Assembly (NCBI GenBank): GCA_026706345.1
Contig: JAPOYX010000081.1
Span: 1-64,000 of the forward strand
DNA: 64,000 nt
Reading direction: 5' to 3'
From: Gemmatimonadota bacterium
Lineage (GTDB): Bacteria > JAAXHH01
The notes beneath the pieces were generated by a model. The model made no database searches. It worked only from the letters and a program-made list of their open reading frames with translations, and was not told the origin of the DNA. The translations under genes and the position numbers were made by a program. This document shows positions 28,805 to 36,563 of the stretch, piece by piece (positions within the stretch are counted from its first letter, which is position 1; each line of letters begins with the position of its first letter).

Positions 28805-29848
28805 CTAAGTGGACCGCCCGAGCGCGGACGCGGCGGTCTCGAGCACTGTACGCGGCGATATCGATTCGATGCACGGCGTCGGCCTGATGCAGTAATCGCG
28901 GCCGCAGCAGGTGTCCGTTTCCGCCCGCAATGCCACGTGCCCGTCCGCATTGGGGTAGGGAAACCAGATTTCCGGACGGCTCGGACCGAAGAGGCCGATC
29001 GTGGGCGTACCCACGGCGACGGCGATATGCATCGGACCGCAGTCATTGGCAACGTACAGATCGCAACGGCGAATCAACGCCGCCAGCCGGGTGAGTGAAT
29101 CGGTTTCCACGACGGGACAGACATGGCCCGACCACGCGTTCAAACCGGCCATGGTCTCCCACTGCCCGGGTCCCGCGACCAGCAGGACCGTGACGTTCAA
29201 TTCCTCGATCAGTCCCCGGGCCAGTTCGGCGAACCGCTCCACGCTCCAGGTCTTGGCCGGCCAGCTGGCGCCGGGGTTCAGTGCGACTGTCGGGCGCGTG
29301 CCGTCGATTCCCCGCTCCACCAGCCAGGATTCGGCCCAATTCGCGTCTTCGGCGGAGAAATGGACTTCGGTGCGGTCATCATCCGCGGGAACGCCGATCG
29401 TGCGGATGGCGTCCAGGCAGGCATCCACTGCCCGAGGGGAAGCCGACCGCCTGATTTTGACATTGTACGCCCTGCCCCGTCCCCGCACATCGTAGCCGAC
29501 CCGGTACCTGGCCCCCGTGGCCAGGGTCAACAGCGCGCTACGCGGATTCCCGAAGAGATCGATCGCCAGGTCGAATCGCCGCTGCCGCAGGGAACGGAGA
29601 AAACGTGCCTGTTCCCGGCACCGGGTCAGGACGGACCGGGCCGGAAGGAGTTCGTCCGGCAGCACGATCACCTCCTCCAGGTGGGGGTTGTGGGCGAGGA
29701 CCGCCGCGGGTCCCGCCTCCGCCAGGTAGTACAGGCCCGCTTCCGGGTACTGCCGCTTCAGCGCCCTGATCACCGGCGTGGTAAGTACCACGTCGCCGAT
29801 GAACCGCAACCGGGAAAGGAGGATCCGTTTTGCTTCGGGAGCTTCCAT
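28805..29848 (-). CDS. Glycosyltransferase family 9 (heptosyltransferase-like)
   Basis: A 347-residue paralogue of the preceding gene, alignable end to end: RILLSRLRFIGDVVLTTPV at the N-terminus, NPGASWPAKTWSVERFA in the middle and VANDCGPMHIAVA in the nucleotide-sugar-binding half, then cysteines (CCGRDYC) near the C-terminus. Adjacent paralogous GT9 genes usually add consecutive core sugars. Confidence 0.9.
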   Translation of the reverse strand: MEAPEAKRILLSRLRFIGDVVLTTPVIRALKRQYPEAGLYYLAEAGPAAVLAHNPHLEEVIVLPDELLPARSVLTRCREQARFLRSLRQRRFDLAIDLFGNPRSALLTLATGARYRVGYDVRGRGRAYNVKIRRSASPRAVDACLDAIRTIGVPADDDRTEVHFSAEDANWAESWLVERGIDGTRPTVALNPGASWPAKTWSVERFAELARGLIEELNVTVLLVAGPGQWETMAGLNAWSGHVCPVVETDSLTRLAALIRRCDLYVANDCGPMHIAVAVGTPTIGLFGPSRPEIWFPYPNADGHVALRAETDTCCGRDYCIRPTPCIESISPRTVLETAASALGRST

Positions 29849-29897
29849 CGGGTATCAAGTGTTTCCTTCGAGTCCGGTGTCCGTCGATCGGACGTCT

Positions 29898-30923
29898 TCA
29901 CGCGTCGTCCGGTTTTCGCGCACTGGTCCGGCGGTCTCGCGCGCCGTTCCGGTTTTCGCGCGCCGGTCCAGCGTCGTCGCGCGCCGCCCAACGGGATGTC
30001 GACCGCAGAATCTCGCGGTCGGATACGACGGGATCCGGGTCGGACCGCCGCCGCGTCATCACCGCATCCCTGAGGCGCGCCGCGTCCGCCAGCGCGCCCG
30101 GAAAAGTCAGGTCGCCCTTCAACACCGCACCGAGAAACCGCGCGACCATCCAGAAGGCATGTTGGACCAGGTAACGCCCGTCCCGCACGTTGCGCCACAC
30201 GAACAGGATCCGGTTTCTCATGCTGACGCGGTCGATGAGGGCCTGGTCGTGCCGGGAGCCGATCGTCGCGCCGTGGTCGTGGTCAACCCGGCTTTCCGGT
30301 TCGTAGCGCACGGTCCAGCCCCGGAGGTACGCGCGGTAGGACAGGTCCAGGTCTTCCGAGTAGAAGGGGGCGTACAGCGTGTCGAATCCACCCAGCGCCA
30401 GGTACTTGTCCCGGGAGACCGCCATGGCGGCCCCGTTGGCGTACAACGTCAGCCCACCGGCTTCTCTCTGGGACTCCCGCTCGGCCCACCTGAGCCGAAG
30501 CAGCCCGCAGTGCATGGTACCCCGCACCAGCCCACCGCCGGGACGGCCGTCCCCGGCCTGGTAGACCCGGGCATTGACGGCGAACACCCGCTCGTCGCGG
30601 AAGTGCGACAGGAGCGGGTCCAAGAACGGCCCGGTCGCGATGACGTCGTTGTTGAGCAGGACCACGACCTCGTGCGAAGCCCGGGACACGCCCGTGTTGC
30701 ACGCCGCGGCGAAACCCCTGTTCTCATCGTGCCTCACCAGGACCGAATCCGGACAGGCAGCCCGTATCCTTGAGGCGGTGTCGTCCGTGCCGCCATCGTC
30801 GACGACGACGATCTCCGCCCGGTCCGCTTCCCCGTGATCTTTCAGCGCGCGCAGGCACCTTTCGACCAGAGGACCCGCGTTCCACGTCGGAATCACGATA
30901 CTGCATCGCTTGCCCTGTGCCAT
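29898..30923 (-). CDS. Glycosyltransferase family 2 (rhamnosyltransferase-like)
   Basis: A 341-residue GT2 enzyme with the GT-A fold: SIVIPTWNAGPLVERCL, VVDDGGTDDT, LLNNDV as the metal-binding DxD-like motif, and GGFDTLYAPFYSEDLDLSYRA, the ED acceptor region. It has a hydrophobic segment after residue 245. The C-terminal 40 residues are Arg/Ala/Asp-rich low-complexity sequence arising from an imperfect 40-bp direct repeat (29908-29973), so the tail is probably not part of the fold. Confidence 0.88.
   Translation of the reverse strand: MAQGKRCSIVIPTWNAGPLVERCLRALKDHGEADRAEIVVVDDGGTDDTASRIRAACPDSVLVRHDENRGFAAACNTGVSRASHEVVVLLNNDVIATGPFLDPLLSHFRDERVFAVNARVYQAGDGRPGGGLVRGTMHCGLLRLRWAERESQREAGGLTLYANGAAMAVSRDKYLALGGFDTLYAPFYSEDLDLSYRAYLRGWTVRYEPESRVDHDHGATIGSRHDQALIDRVSMRNRILFVWRNVRDGRYLVQHAFWMVARFLGAVLKGDLTFPGALADAARLRDAVMTRRRSDPDPVVSDREILRSTSRWAARDDAGPARENRNGARDRRTSARKPDDA
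29908..29973. repeat. Imperfect 40-bp-spaced direct repeat in a glycosyltransferase tail
   Basis: Two copies of a segment of about 26 bp (core CCGGTTTTCGCGC) lie 40 bp apart, roughly 23 of 26 bases identical. Because 40 is not a multiple of three, the copies are read in different frames. Confidence 0.6.
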
Positions 30924-30943
30924 GATTCAGTCCGAATCGGCCG

Positions 30944-31732
30944 TCACGCGGAGGACCGCTCCCGGCGTTCCGTCCCGTCCTCCGCCGCGGATTCACGCTG
31001 CCATACCTTGACCAGCCTCAGGAACGAGTAGATCCCCATGCACAGGCTGAAGAGAAGACCGGGAAAACCGTCCCTGTACGCCCCCTTCACGATGTAGCAC
31101 TTCCAGGCCATCCCGAGGGGAGAAAGCACCAGGCGCAGACGTCCCACGCGCTGGCCCGCCTCTATGCGCTCTCCGGCGTCCACCGAACTGTACTGGTTGA
31201 TCCGGGAGATGAAATCGGAGAGCGTGTTGTGCGAATCGTGGTAGAGGTCTTCGTGGATGAGCCCCAGCTCGCCGTGAGCGTTTAGCTCGATGTGCGCGTG
31301 GGCGCCCCCCATCCAGTACCCCTTCCCCTTTCTCATCAGCCGGGGCTGGTAGCTGGGGTTCAGGGTCCCGTGCCGTATGGGAAACCCAAGGAAGTGTTCC
31401 AGCCGGTGGATCTTGTACGCGTCGTAGTCCCCGCCGTCCCGCAGCAGGTTGCGGATTCGCTCTTCGAGACCGCCGGTGACGTATTCGTCGGCGTCGAGAA
31501 AGAGGATCCAGTCCCCGCGGGCCTGCTCCATGCCGAAGTTTCGCTGGCCGGCGAAGCCCGGCCACGCCCGCTGAAACACGCGGCCGGTGTAGTTTCCCGC
31601 GATTTCCAACGTGGCGTCGGTACTGAAGCTGTCGACCACGACGATGTCATCGGCCCAGGAAACCGGTTCCAGGCACCGCCGGAGCTTCCGCTCCTCATTG
31701 TACGTGATTACGACGACGGACAGCGATTGCAT
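30944..31732 (-). CDS. Glycosyltransferase family 2 (WaaE/KdtX-like)
   Basis: A 262-residue GT2 enzyme: LSVVVITYNEERKLRRCLEP-type N-terminus, DDIVVVDSFSTDAT, FLDADEYV as the DxD motif, then PIRHGTLNPSYQPRLMRKGKG. The C-terminal GMAWKCYIVKGAYRDGFPGLL is characteristic of the LPS-core GT2 group (WaaE/KdtX). It closely resembles the next upstream gene and the one at 40830. Confidence 0.88.
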   Translation of the reverse strand: MQSLSVVVITYNEERKLRRCLEPVSWADDIVVVDSFSTDATLEIAGNYTGRVFQRAWPGFAGQRNFGMEQARGDWILFLDADEYVTGGLEERIRNLLRDGGDYDAYKIHRLEHFLGFPIRHGTLNPSYQPRLMRKGKGYWMGGAHAHIELNAHGELGLIHEDLYHDSHNTLSDFISRINQYSSVDAGERIEAGQRVGRLRLVLSPLGMAWKCYIVKGAYRDGFPGLLFSLCMGIYSFLRLVKVWQRESAAEDGTERRERSSA

Positions 31733-31757
31733 GGGAGACGCCGGTGGATGTGCGGTT

Positions 31758-32546
31758 TCAGGAGGATCGACTGCCCGCCGGTCCAGACTCGACGTCGGCG
31801 GAGCCGCGGACGTGCAGGTGCCATAGCTTGGCGTACTTGGTGAAAACGTGACACGCGGAAAGGCCGCACAGGATGAAGCCCGGCAGGCCGTCCCGGAAAC
31901 CCCGCTTCAACACGTACATCTTGAACAGGGTAAAAATCGGACGGAACACCAGATCTGTCAAACGGAAACGCCTGCCCGACAGGTAGAGCTGGCGCGCGCC
32001 GAGACTGGTAAAGCTGTTGAACTTGGAAAGGTAGTGATGGAGAGTGGGATCGGTATCGTGGATCATGGGGTGCTTCAGATATCCGGTCGTGCCCCGGATG
32101 CGCAGCGACTCGTGGACCTCGTCGTCCGTGAACCGGGGGGCGGCCCCGCGCCGGAAGAGGCGCAGCACGTAGCCGGGATACCAGCCGCAGTGCCGGATCC
32201 AGTGCCCGAGGAACAGCGTCTTCCGGGCGATATGGTATCCGGCGTGCGCGCCCGTATCCACAACGGCGAGGATTTCATCGCGCAGGTCCGTGGGCACGTG
32301 CTCGTCCGCGTCCAGCCAGAGCACCCACTCCCCCGTGACGTGCTCCAAGGCCACCTGCTTGGTCGGCCCGTAGCCCAGCCACTCCGTTTCGATGACGCGG
32401 TCGGCGTACTTCTGCGCTATGGCCACGGTATCGTCCGTGCTCCCCGAGTCCACCAGCACGATCTCGTCGGCGAACCGGGCGCTCCGGAGGCAGGGTTCGA
32501 TCCGATCCGCTTCATTCCGTGCTATGATTATGATGGAAATGGACAT
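31758..32546 (-). CDS. Glycosyltransferase family 2 (WaaE/KdtX-like)
   Basis: A 262-residue paralogue of its downstream neighbour, with ISIIIIARNEADRI, VLVDSGSTDDT, LWLDADEHV, HCGWYPGYVLRLFRRG and LFKMYVLKRGFRDGLPGF in the same positions. The two are tandem copies, probably from duplication, and are likely to act on the same glycan. Confidence 0.88.
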   Translation of the reverse strand: MSISIIIIARNEADRIEPCLRSARFADEIVLVDSGSTDDTVAIAQKYADRVIETEWLGYGPTKQVALEHVTGEWVLWLDADEHVPTDLRDEILAVVDTGAHAGYHIARKTLFLGHWIRHCGWYPGYVLRLFRRGAAPRFTDDEVHESLRIRGTTGYLKHPMIHDTDPTLHHYLSKFNSFTSLGARQLYLSGRRFRLTDLVFRPIFTLFKMYVLKRGFRDGLPGFILCGLSACHVFTKYAKLWHLHVRGSADVESGPAGSRSS

Positions 32547-32564
32547 GCTGCCGGCTCCCGTGGA

Positions 32565-34418
32565 TCAGTGTTCCGGGGCCGCCTCGATCATCACCGCGGG
32601 ACCCGCGTCCTCCGGTTCTCTGACCGAGTCGATCATGGCCTCGATTTCCCGGCCGGGCCTGGGGAAGAGCGGCGTGAGCGACAGGGTCACGGCGAAGTTG
32701 ATCAGCATGCCGATCGTCCCGATCCCCTGGGGACTGATGCCGTTGGCGAACAGCCCGAAGGTCCAGGTTTCCATGCCGAAGAACACGCACGCGATGATGT
32801 AGAAAGCCGTAAAGCCGATACCGGCCAGGATACCGCACACGGCGGGTATCGTACCCACGCGCTTGCTGAAAATGCCCAGTACGATGGCGGGGAAGAAGCT
32901 CGCGGCGGCGAGGCCGAAGGCGAAGGCTACCACCTGGCTGACGAAACCCGGCGGGTAGATACCGAATACACCGGCCACGATCACGGCTACGCCGATCACG
33001 CTGCGGCCCACGGAAAGGCGCTGGCTCTCGCTCGCGTTCGGGCGCAATACGCGGTAGTACAGGTCGTGGGAAACACTGGACGAAATAACGAGCAGCAGCC
33101 CGCTGGCCGTGGACAGGGCCGCCGCCAGACCGCCAGCCGCGACGAGCGCGATGATCCAGCTGGCCAGTTCGGCCATTTCCGGCGTCGCCAACACGATGAT
33201 GTCACGGTCCGGACCGGAAAGCCCCCGGGCCCTGAGGGCCGTGCGCCCATCCGCACCCTCCGCGCCGTCCGAATCGAGCCAGGACTGGTGGTCGACCTGT
33301 ATGGAGGACAGTTCCGTGTGCGACAGGGACCCGCCGCGGAAAATCTCGTTGTCGTCACCGGCCGAATACCGCATGACGCCGTCTCCGTCGTCCATCCACA
33401 GGATCAGGCCGGTCTTCTCCCAGTTCTCGAACCAGGACGGAAGTTCCTGGACAGTCTTCCCGTTCAGGCTGTCGATCATGTAGTACCGCGCGAAGGCCGC
33501 GGTCGCGGGCGCGGTAAGGTACAGCAGGGAGATGAAGAGCAGCGCCCAGAAGGCGCTCCACCGGGCCGCCTTGACCGATTTGACGGTATAGAACCGGACG
33601 AGCACGTGGGGCAGGCCCGCCGTGCCCACCATGAGGGCGAGGGCCACGCAGAATACGTTGACCTTGTCCCACCCTCCCACGAAGGTGGCCGTGTAGCTGC
33701 TGAACCCCAGGTCGGCCTGTATCTGGTTGAGCTTCTCCAGCAGGTATACGCCCGTCTCGCCCGCGATCGAAGGCTCCAGCGTGCTGCCGAGTCCCGCCTG
33801 CGGCAGGGGGCTGCCCGTGAGCTTGATGCTGATGGCGATTGCGGGGATGAGAAACGCGGTGATGAGCACCCAGTACTGGGCGACCTGGGTCCACGTGATG
33901 CCCTTCATTCCCCCGAGCGTGGCGTAGATGAAGACAATGGCCATCCCGATGATGACGCCGATATGAATGTCCACTTCGAGGAACCGGCTGAAGACGACGC
34001 CCACGCCGCGCATCTGCCCCGCCACGTAGGTAAAGCTGATGAAAATGGCACACGAGACGGCCACCACGCGCGCCAGGTCCGACGCGTAACGGTCGCCCAC
34101 GAAATCCGGCACGGTGTAGTGGCCGAATTTCCGCAGGTACGGGGCGAGCAGCAGCGCCAGCAGCACGTAGCCGCCCGTCCAGCCCATGAGGTAGACGCCG
34201 CCGGCGTACCCCATGGTGGAAATCAGGCCGGCCATGGAAATAAAGGAAGCCGCGCTCATCCAGTCGGCGGCCGTGGCCATGCCGTTGGCCGCCGCGGGCA
34301 CGCCCCGCCCGGCCACGTAGAAGCCCCGGGTGTCCCGGACCCGGGTCCGCCACGCGATAAAGAGGTAGAGGCCGAAAGAGAGGGCTACGAAGAAATAGGT
34401 CCAAGCCTGTACCGACAT
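32565..34418 (-). CDS. Sodium:solute symporter, VC_2705 type (large subunit)
   Basis: A 617-residue polytopic transporter of the SSS family with about 13 hydrophobic segments. DWMSAASFISMAGLI and DFVGDRYASDLARVVAV are conserved in the ActP/VC_2705 group, and GIMPAMF-type helices follow. A hydrophilic insert sits near residues 310-390. In this group the permease is always preceded by a small DUF4212 protein, as here (9-bp gap). Substrate is probably a short-chain monocarboxylate, but this is inference. Confidence 0.9.
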   Translation of the reverse strand: MSVQAWTYFFVALSFGLYLFIAWRTRVRDTRGFYVAGRGVPAAANGMATAADWMSAASFISMAGLISTMGYAGGVYLMGWTGGYVLLALLLAPYLRKFGHYTVPDFVGDRYASDLARVVAVSCAIFISFTYVAGQMRGVGVVFSRFLEVDIHIGVIIGMAIVFIYATLGGMKGITWTQVAQYWVLITAFLIPAIAISIKLTGSPLPQAGLGSTLEPSIAGETGVYLLEKLNQIQADLGFSSYTATFVGGWDKVNVFCVALALMVGTAGLPHVLVRFYTVKSVKAARWSAFWALLFISLLYLTAPATAAFARYYMIDSLNGKTVQELPSWFENWEKTGLILWMDDGDGVMRYSAGDDNEIFRGGSLSHTELSSIQVDHQSWLDSDGAEGADGRTALRARGLSGPDRDIIVLATPEMAELASWIIALVAAGGLAAALSTASGLLLVISSSVSHDLYYRVLRPNASESQRLSVGRSVIGVAVIVAGVFGIYPPGFVSQVVAFAFGLAAASFFPAIVLGIFSKRVGTIPAVCGILAGIGFTAFYIIACVFFGMETWTFGLFANGISPQGIGTIGMLINFAVTLSLTPLFPRPGREIEAMIDSVREPEDAGPAVMIEAAPEH

Positions 34419-34427
34419 CGGCCGCGT

Positions 34428-34769
34428 CTACCCTTCCTGTCTGGTGGTTTCGAGTTCCCGGCGATGCCGGTTGTCCAGGCGATTCATGTACAGGCAGTAG
34501 GCCAGTATGAGCAGCACGAACACGATGATGCTGCCCTGGTGAGCGAACCAGAACCCCAGGGGAAAGCCTGTGCCGGATATGCGATACGCGTTGAGCGTGT
34601 CTGCGAACAGGATGCCGGCCCCCAGTCCGGCCAGGGCCCACAGCCCGAGCAACAAGGCCATGATCCGTATGTTCGCCCGCCAGTAGCGGCGCAGCGCCGC
34701 GGCGGCCCTGCTGCCGGCGGCATCCGGCGAGGCAGCCCTGCTGCCGGCGGCGTCCGTCGAATCAGACAT
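34428..34769 (-). CDS. DUF4212 small subunit of sodium/solute symporter
   Basis: A 113-residue membrane protein with two transmembrane helices, RYWRANIRIMALLLGLWAL and FWFAHQGSIIVFVLLILAYC, the DUF4212 pattern. It is paired with the SSS permease immediately downstream. Its first 25 residues repeat the peptide DAAGSRAA, encoded by a 30-bp tandem duplication. Confidence 0.9.
   Translation of the reverse strand: MSDSTDAAGSRAASPDAAGSRAAAALRRYWRANIRIMALLLGLWALAGLGAGILFADTLNAYRISGTGFPLGFWFAHQGSIIVFVLLILAYCLYMNRLDNRHRRELETTRQEG
34701..34760. repeat. 30-bp tandem duplication in the DUF4212 N-terminus
   Basis: Two adjacent 30-bp copies, 27 of 30 bases identical (34701-34730 and 34731-34760), encode the repeated SRAA(S/A)PDAAG-like head of the protein. 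Confidence 0.85.
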
Positions 34770-34797
34770 TTAATTCCTCCGGTTCATCCCATCCCGT

Positions 34798-35298
34798 TCA
34801 AGGCTTGACCACGGTCAGATTCGCCTCGACGTACATGCCGGGCAATATGAACGCGAGGTATTTCTCCCACCGGCGGGGAAACCAGTTCGCGAGCAGGCTG
34901 ACGCCGAGCACCCGGTAGATGTCGCTGAAGATCAGCCTGCAGCCGTCCATTCGGAACCGGCCGTCCCGGCACATCTGGGTGATCGTCACGTAACCGAAAT
35001 GATGATAGTGGGTCAGGTCGCCATAGGACAACTGCGAAGAGTAATGGGGCGTGACGATGCGGACCGACGCGCCCGGCCGCGCGATGCGGTGCACTTCGTC
35101 CATGGCCCGGGACGGCTGGCGGATGTGTTCCAGTATGTGGGACATCTCGATGTGGTCGAATTGTTGGTCGTCGAAGGGATAGGGATATTCGTCCAGGTCG
35201 TGGACCACGTCCACGTGCGCCGCATCATTGACATCCAGGCCGATGGCCCCCTCCAGCTTCCCGAAAGGTCCGCAGCCCAGATCAAGTTTCGTCGCCAT
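34798..35298 (-). CDS. Class I SAM-dependent methyltransferase
   Basis: A 166-residue protein with the SAM motif LDLGCGPFGKLEGAIGLDVND, the acidic DFDHIEMSHILEHI-like motif II region and a conserved GASVRIVTPHYSS. It is short and minimal, like the methyltransferases that sit in polysaccharide clusters. A GTG start two codons upstream (35304) is equally possible. It has its own predicted promoter and precedes the symporter pair. Substrate unknown. Confidence 0.8.
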   Translation of the reverse strand: MATKLDLGCGPFGKLEGAIGLDVNDAAHVDVVHDLDEYPYPFDDQQFDHIEMSHILEHIRQPSRAMDEVHRIARPGASVRIVTPHYSSQLSYGDLTHYHHFGYVTITQMCRDGRFRMDGCRLIFSDIYRVLGVSLLANWFPRRWEKYLAFILPGMYVEANLTVVKP

Positions 35299-35345
35299 GT
35301 TCACCCGTTCCCGTGCCTTTTAAGGCGTTCGCCTGAGCGGGCAAC

Positions 35346-35374
35346 ATGGTACGGGCGGGCCGGGGTCGTGTCAA
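35346..35374 (-). promoter_or_regulatory. Predicted sigma70-type promoter inside the glycan cluster
   Basis: TTGACA (35374-35369) and TACCAT (35351-35346) on the minus strand, 17-bp spacer, 48 bp upstream of the methyltransferase. Inverted 9-bp GC arms (GGGCGGGCC at 35353, GGCCCGCCC at 35388) flank the -35. Confidence 0.45.
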
Positions 35375-35401
35375 GTGAATTAGGCCGGGCCCGCCCCAGG
35401 C

Positions 35402-36547
35402 TCAGACCCGGATTATCCCGTCCTGTTCGGCGCCGTGGGAATCAGCCAGCATGGCGATGATTTCGCGGCACACCCGGTCCGGCGGGATCTCGTCGATCCG
35501 TTGACTTTCCGCGTAAAAGGCGCGGTGCCGAGTGCCGGGCGGTTTCCAGCAGGCCGGATCGCTGGTGGCGTGGAAGGACAGGGTGGGCGTCTTCACGGCG
35601 GCGGCCAGGTGGAGCACGCCGGTATCGTTGCATACGAGCAGATCCGCGGCGTGGATCACGCCCGCGACCTCTCGCAGCGACAGGGGCGGCGCGCTGTGCG
35701 CCGGGGTCGATGTAGCTTCTCGGAACGTACGCAGCAAATCATCTTCACCCGGCGCCGGTATGACCACGATCCGCACCGGGAAGCGGTCGGCCAGTTCATC
35801 GCAGACGCGGGCCAGTTGTCCGACGGGGTATCTTTTTCTCACGTCCCCGGTACCGAAATGGACGGCGACCACGGGTCCGCGGGGCTTTCCGGGGCCTCCC
35901 GCCAGGCTTTCGATTACCTCGCGGCCTCCGGTCTGTTCCTCCTCGGACATGACGTACCGGTAGGAAAGATCGTCCGTATCCGCACCGATGTGCCGCACCA
36001 CGTCCAGGTTGCGCTGGATCTGGTGCCTGGGTTCGGGATCCACGGGTACGTTAATCGTGTAGAACGGATTATGATCGAGATGATCGAAAGTGGGGGTGGC
36101 AGGCCCCATGACCACCGGAGCGCCGGACAGCCAGGCGATGAGGTCGCTCGAAAAGGAGTGGGAGACCGTATTGAACACGACCGCCAGGTCGACGGGATCA
36201 CGCATCAGGCCGACGAAGGACCCGATGTCCCGGGGCCGCCATCTCCAGCCGGATTCGTGGAAGACCAGTACTTCGTCCACGTCCGGATTTCCCCGGGCCA
36301 CGGGGGACAGGTAGGCGCGGATCACCAGGGACAGGTGGGCGTCCGGAAACCGCGTCCGTAGCGCGTAGATCGCGGGGGTGGTCAGCAGGAAATCGCCGAA
36401 CTGATCGTGTTGCCGGATGATCAGGATCCGCCTGATGCCGTCCGGGTCGATCGCCCCGGGCGGCGTACGGCGTTTCCCCAGGGGGTGGCTGGCCAGCCAT
36501 TTGAGTACCCGGGTCTTGAAACGCTTCTCGATAGGATACCACATCAT
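35402..36547 (-). CDS. Glycosyltransferase family 9 (heptosyltransferase-like)
   Basis: A 381-residue third GT9 enzyme: RRILIIRQHDQFGDFLLTTP at the N-terminus (after a 40-residue basic extension), VAVHFGTGDVRKRYP, and LLVCNDTGVLHLAAAVKTPTL in the donor-binding half. Sequence is distinct from the pair at 27741/28805. The basic head is probably membrane-associating. It ends the MsbA/GT4 sub-operon. Confidence 0.88.
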   Translation of the reverse strand: MMWYPIEKRFKTRVLKWLASHPLGKRRTPPGAIDPDGIRRILIIRQHDQFGDFLLTTPAIYALRTRFPDAHLSLVIRAYLSPVARGNPDVDEVLVFHESGWRWRPRDIGSFVGLMRDPVDLAVVFNTVSHSFSSDLIAWLSGAPVVMGPATPTFDHLDHNPFYTINVPVDPEPRHQIQRNLDVVRHIGADTDDLSYRYVMSEEEQTGGREVIESLAGGPGKPRGPVVAVHFGTGDVRKRYPVGQLARVCDELADRFPVRIVVIPAPGEDDLLRTFREATSTPAHSAPPLSLREVAGVIHAADLLVCNDTGVLHLAAAVKTPTLSFHATSDPACWKPPGTRHRAFYAESQRIDEIPPDRVCREIIAMLADSHGAEQDGIIRV

Positions 36548-36563
36548 CGCCGTCCGCCGTCCG

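Noticed and set aside
31848-34808. 986-codon plus-strand reading frame
   Set aside because: It is antisense to the GT2, symporter, DUF4212 and methyltransferase genes, rich in His, Arg, Glu and Gly, and has no recognisable domain; an artefact of high-GC codon use.
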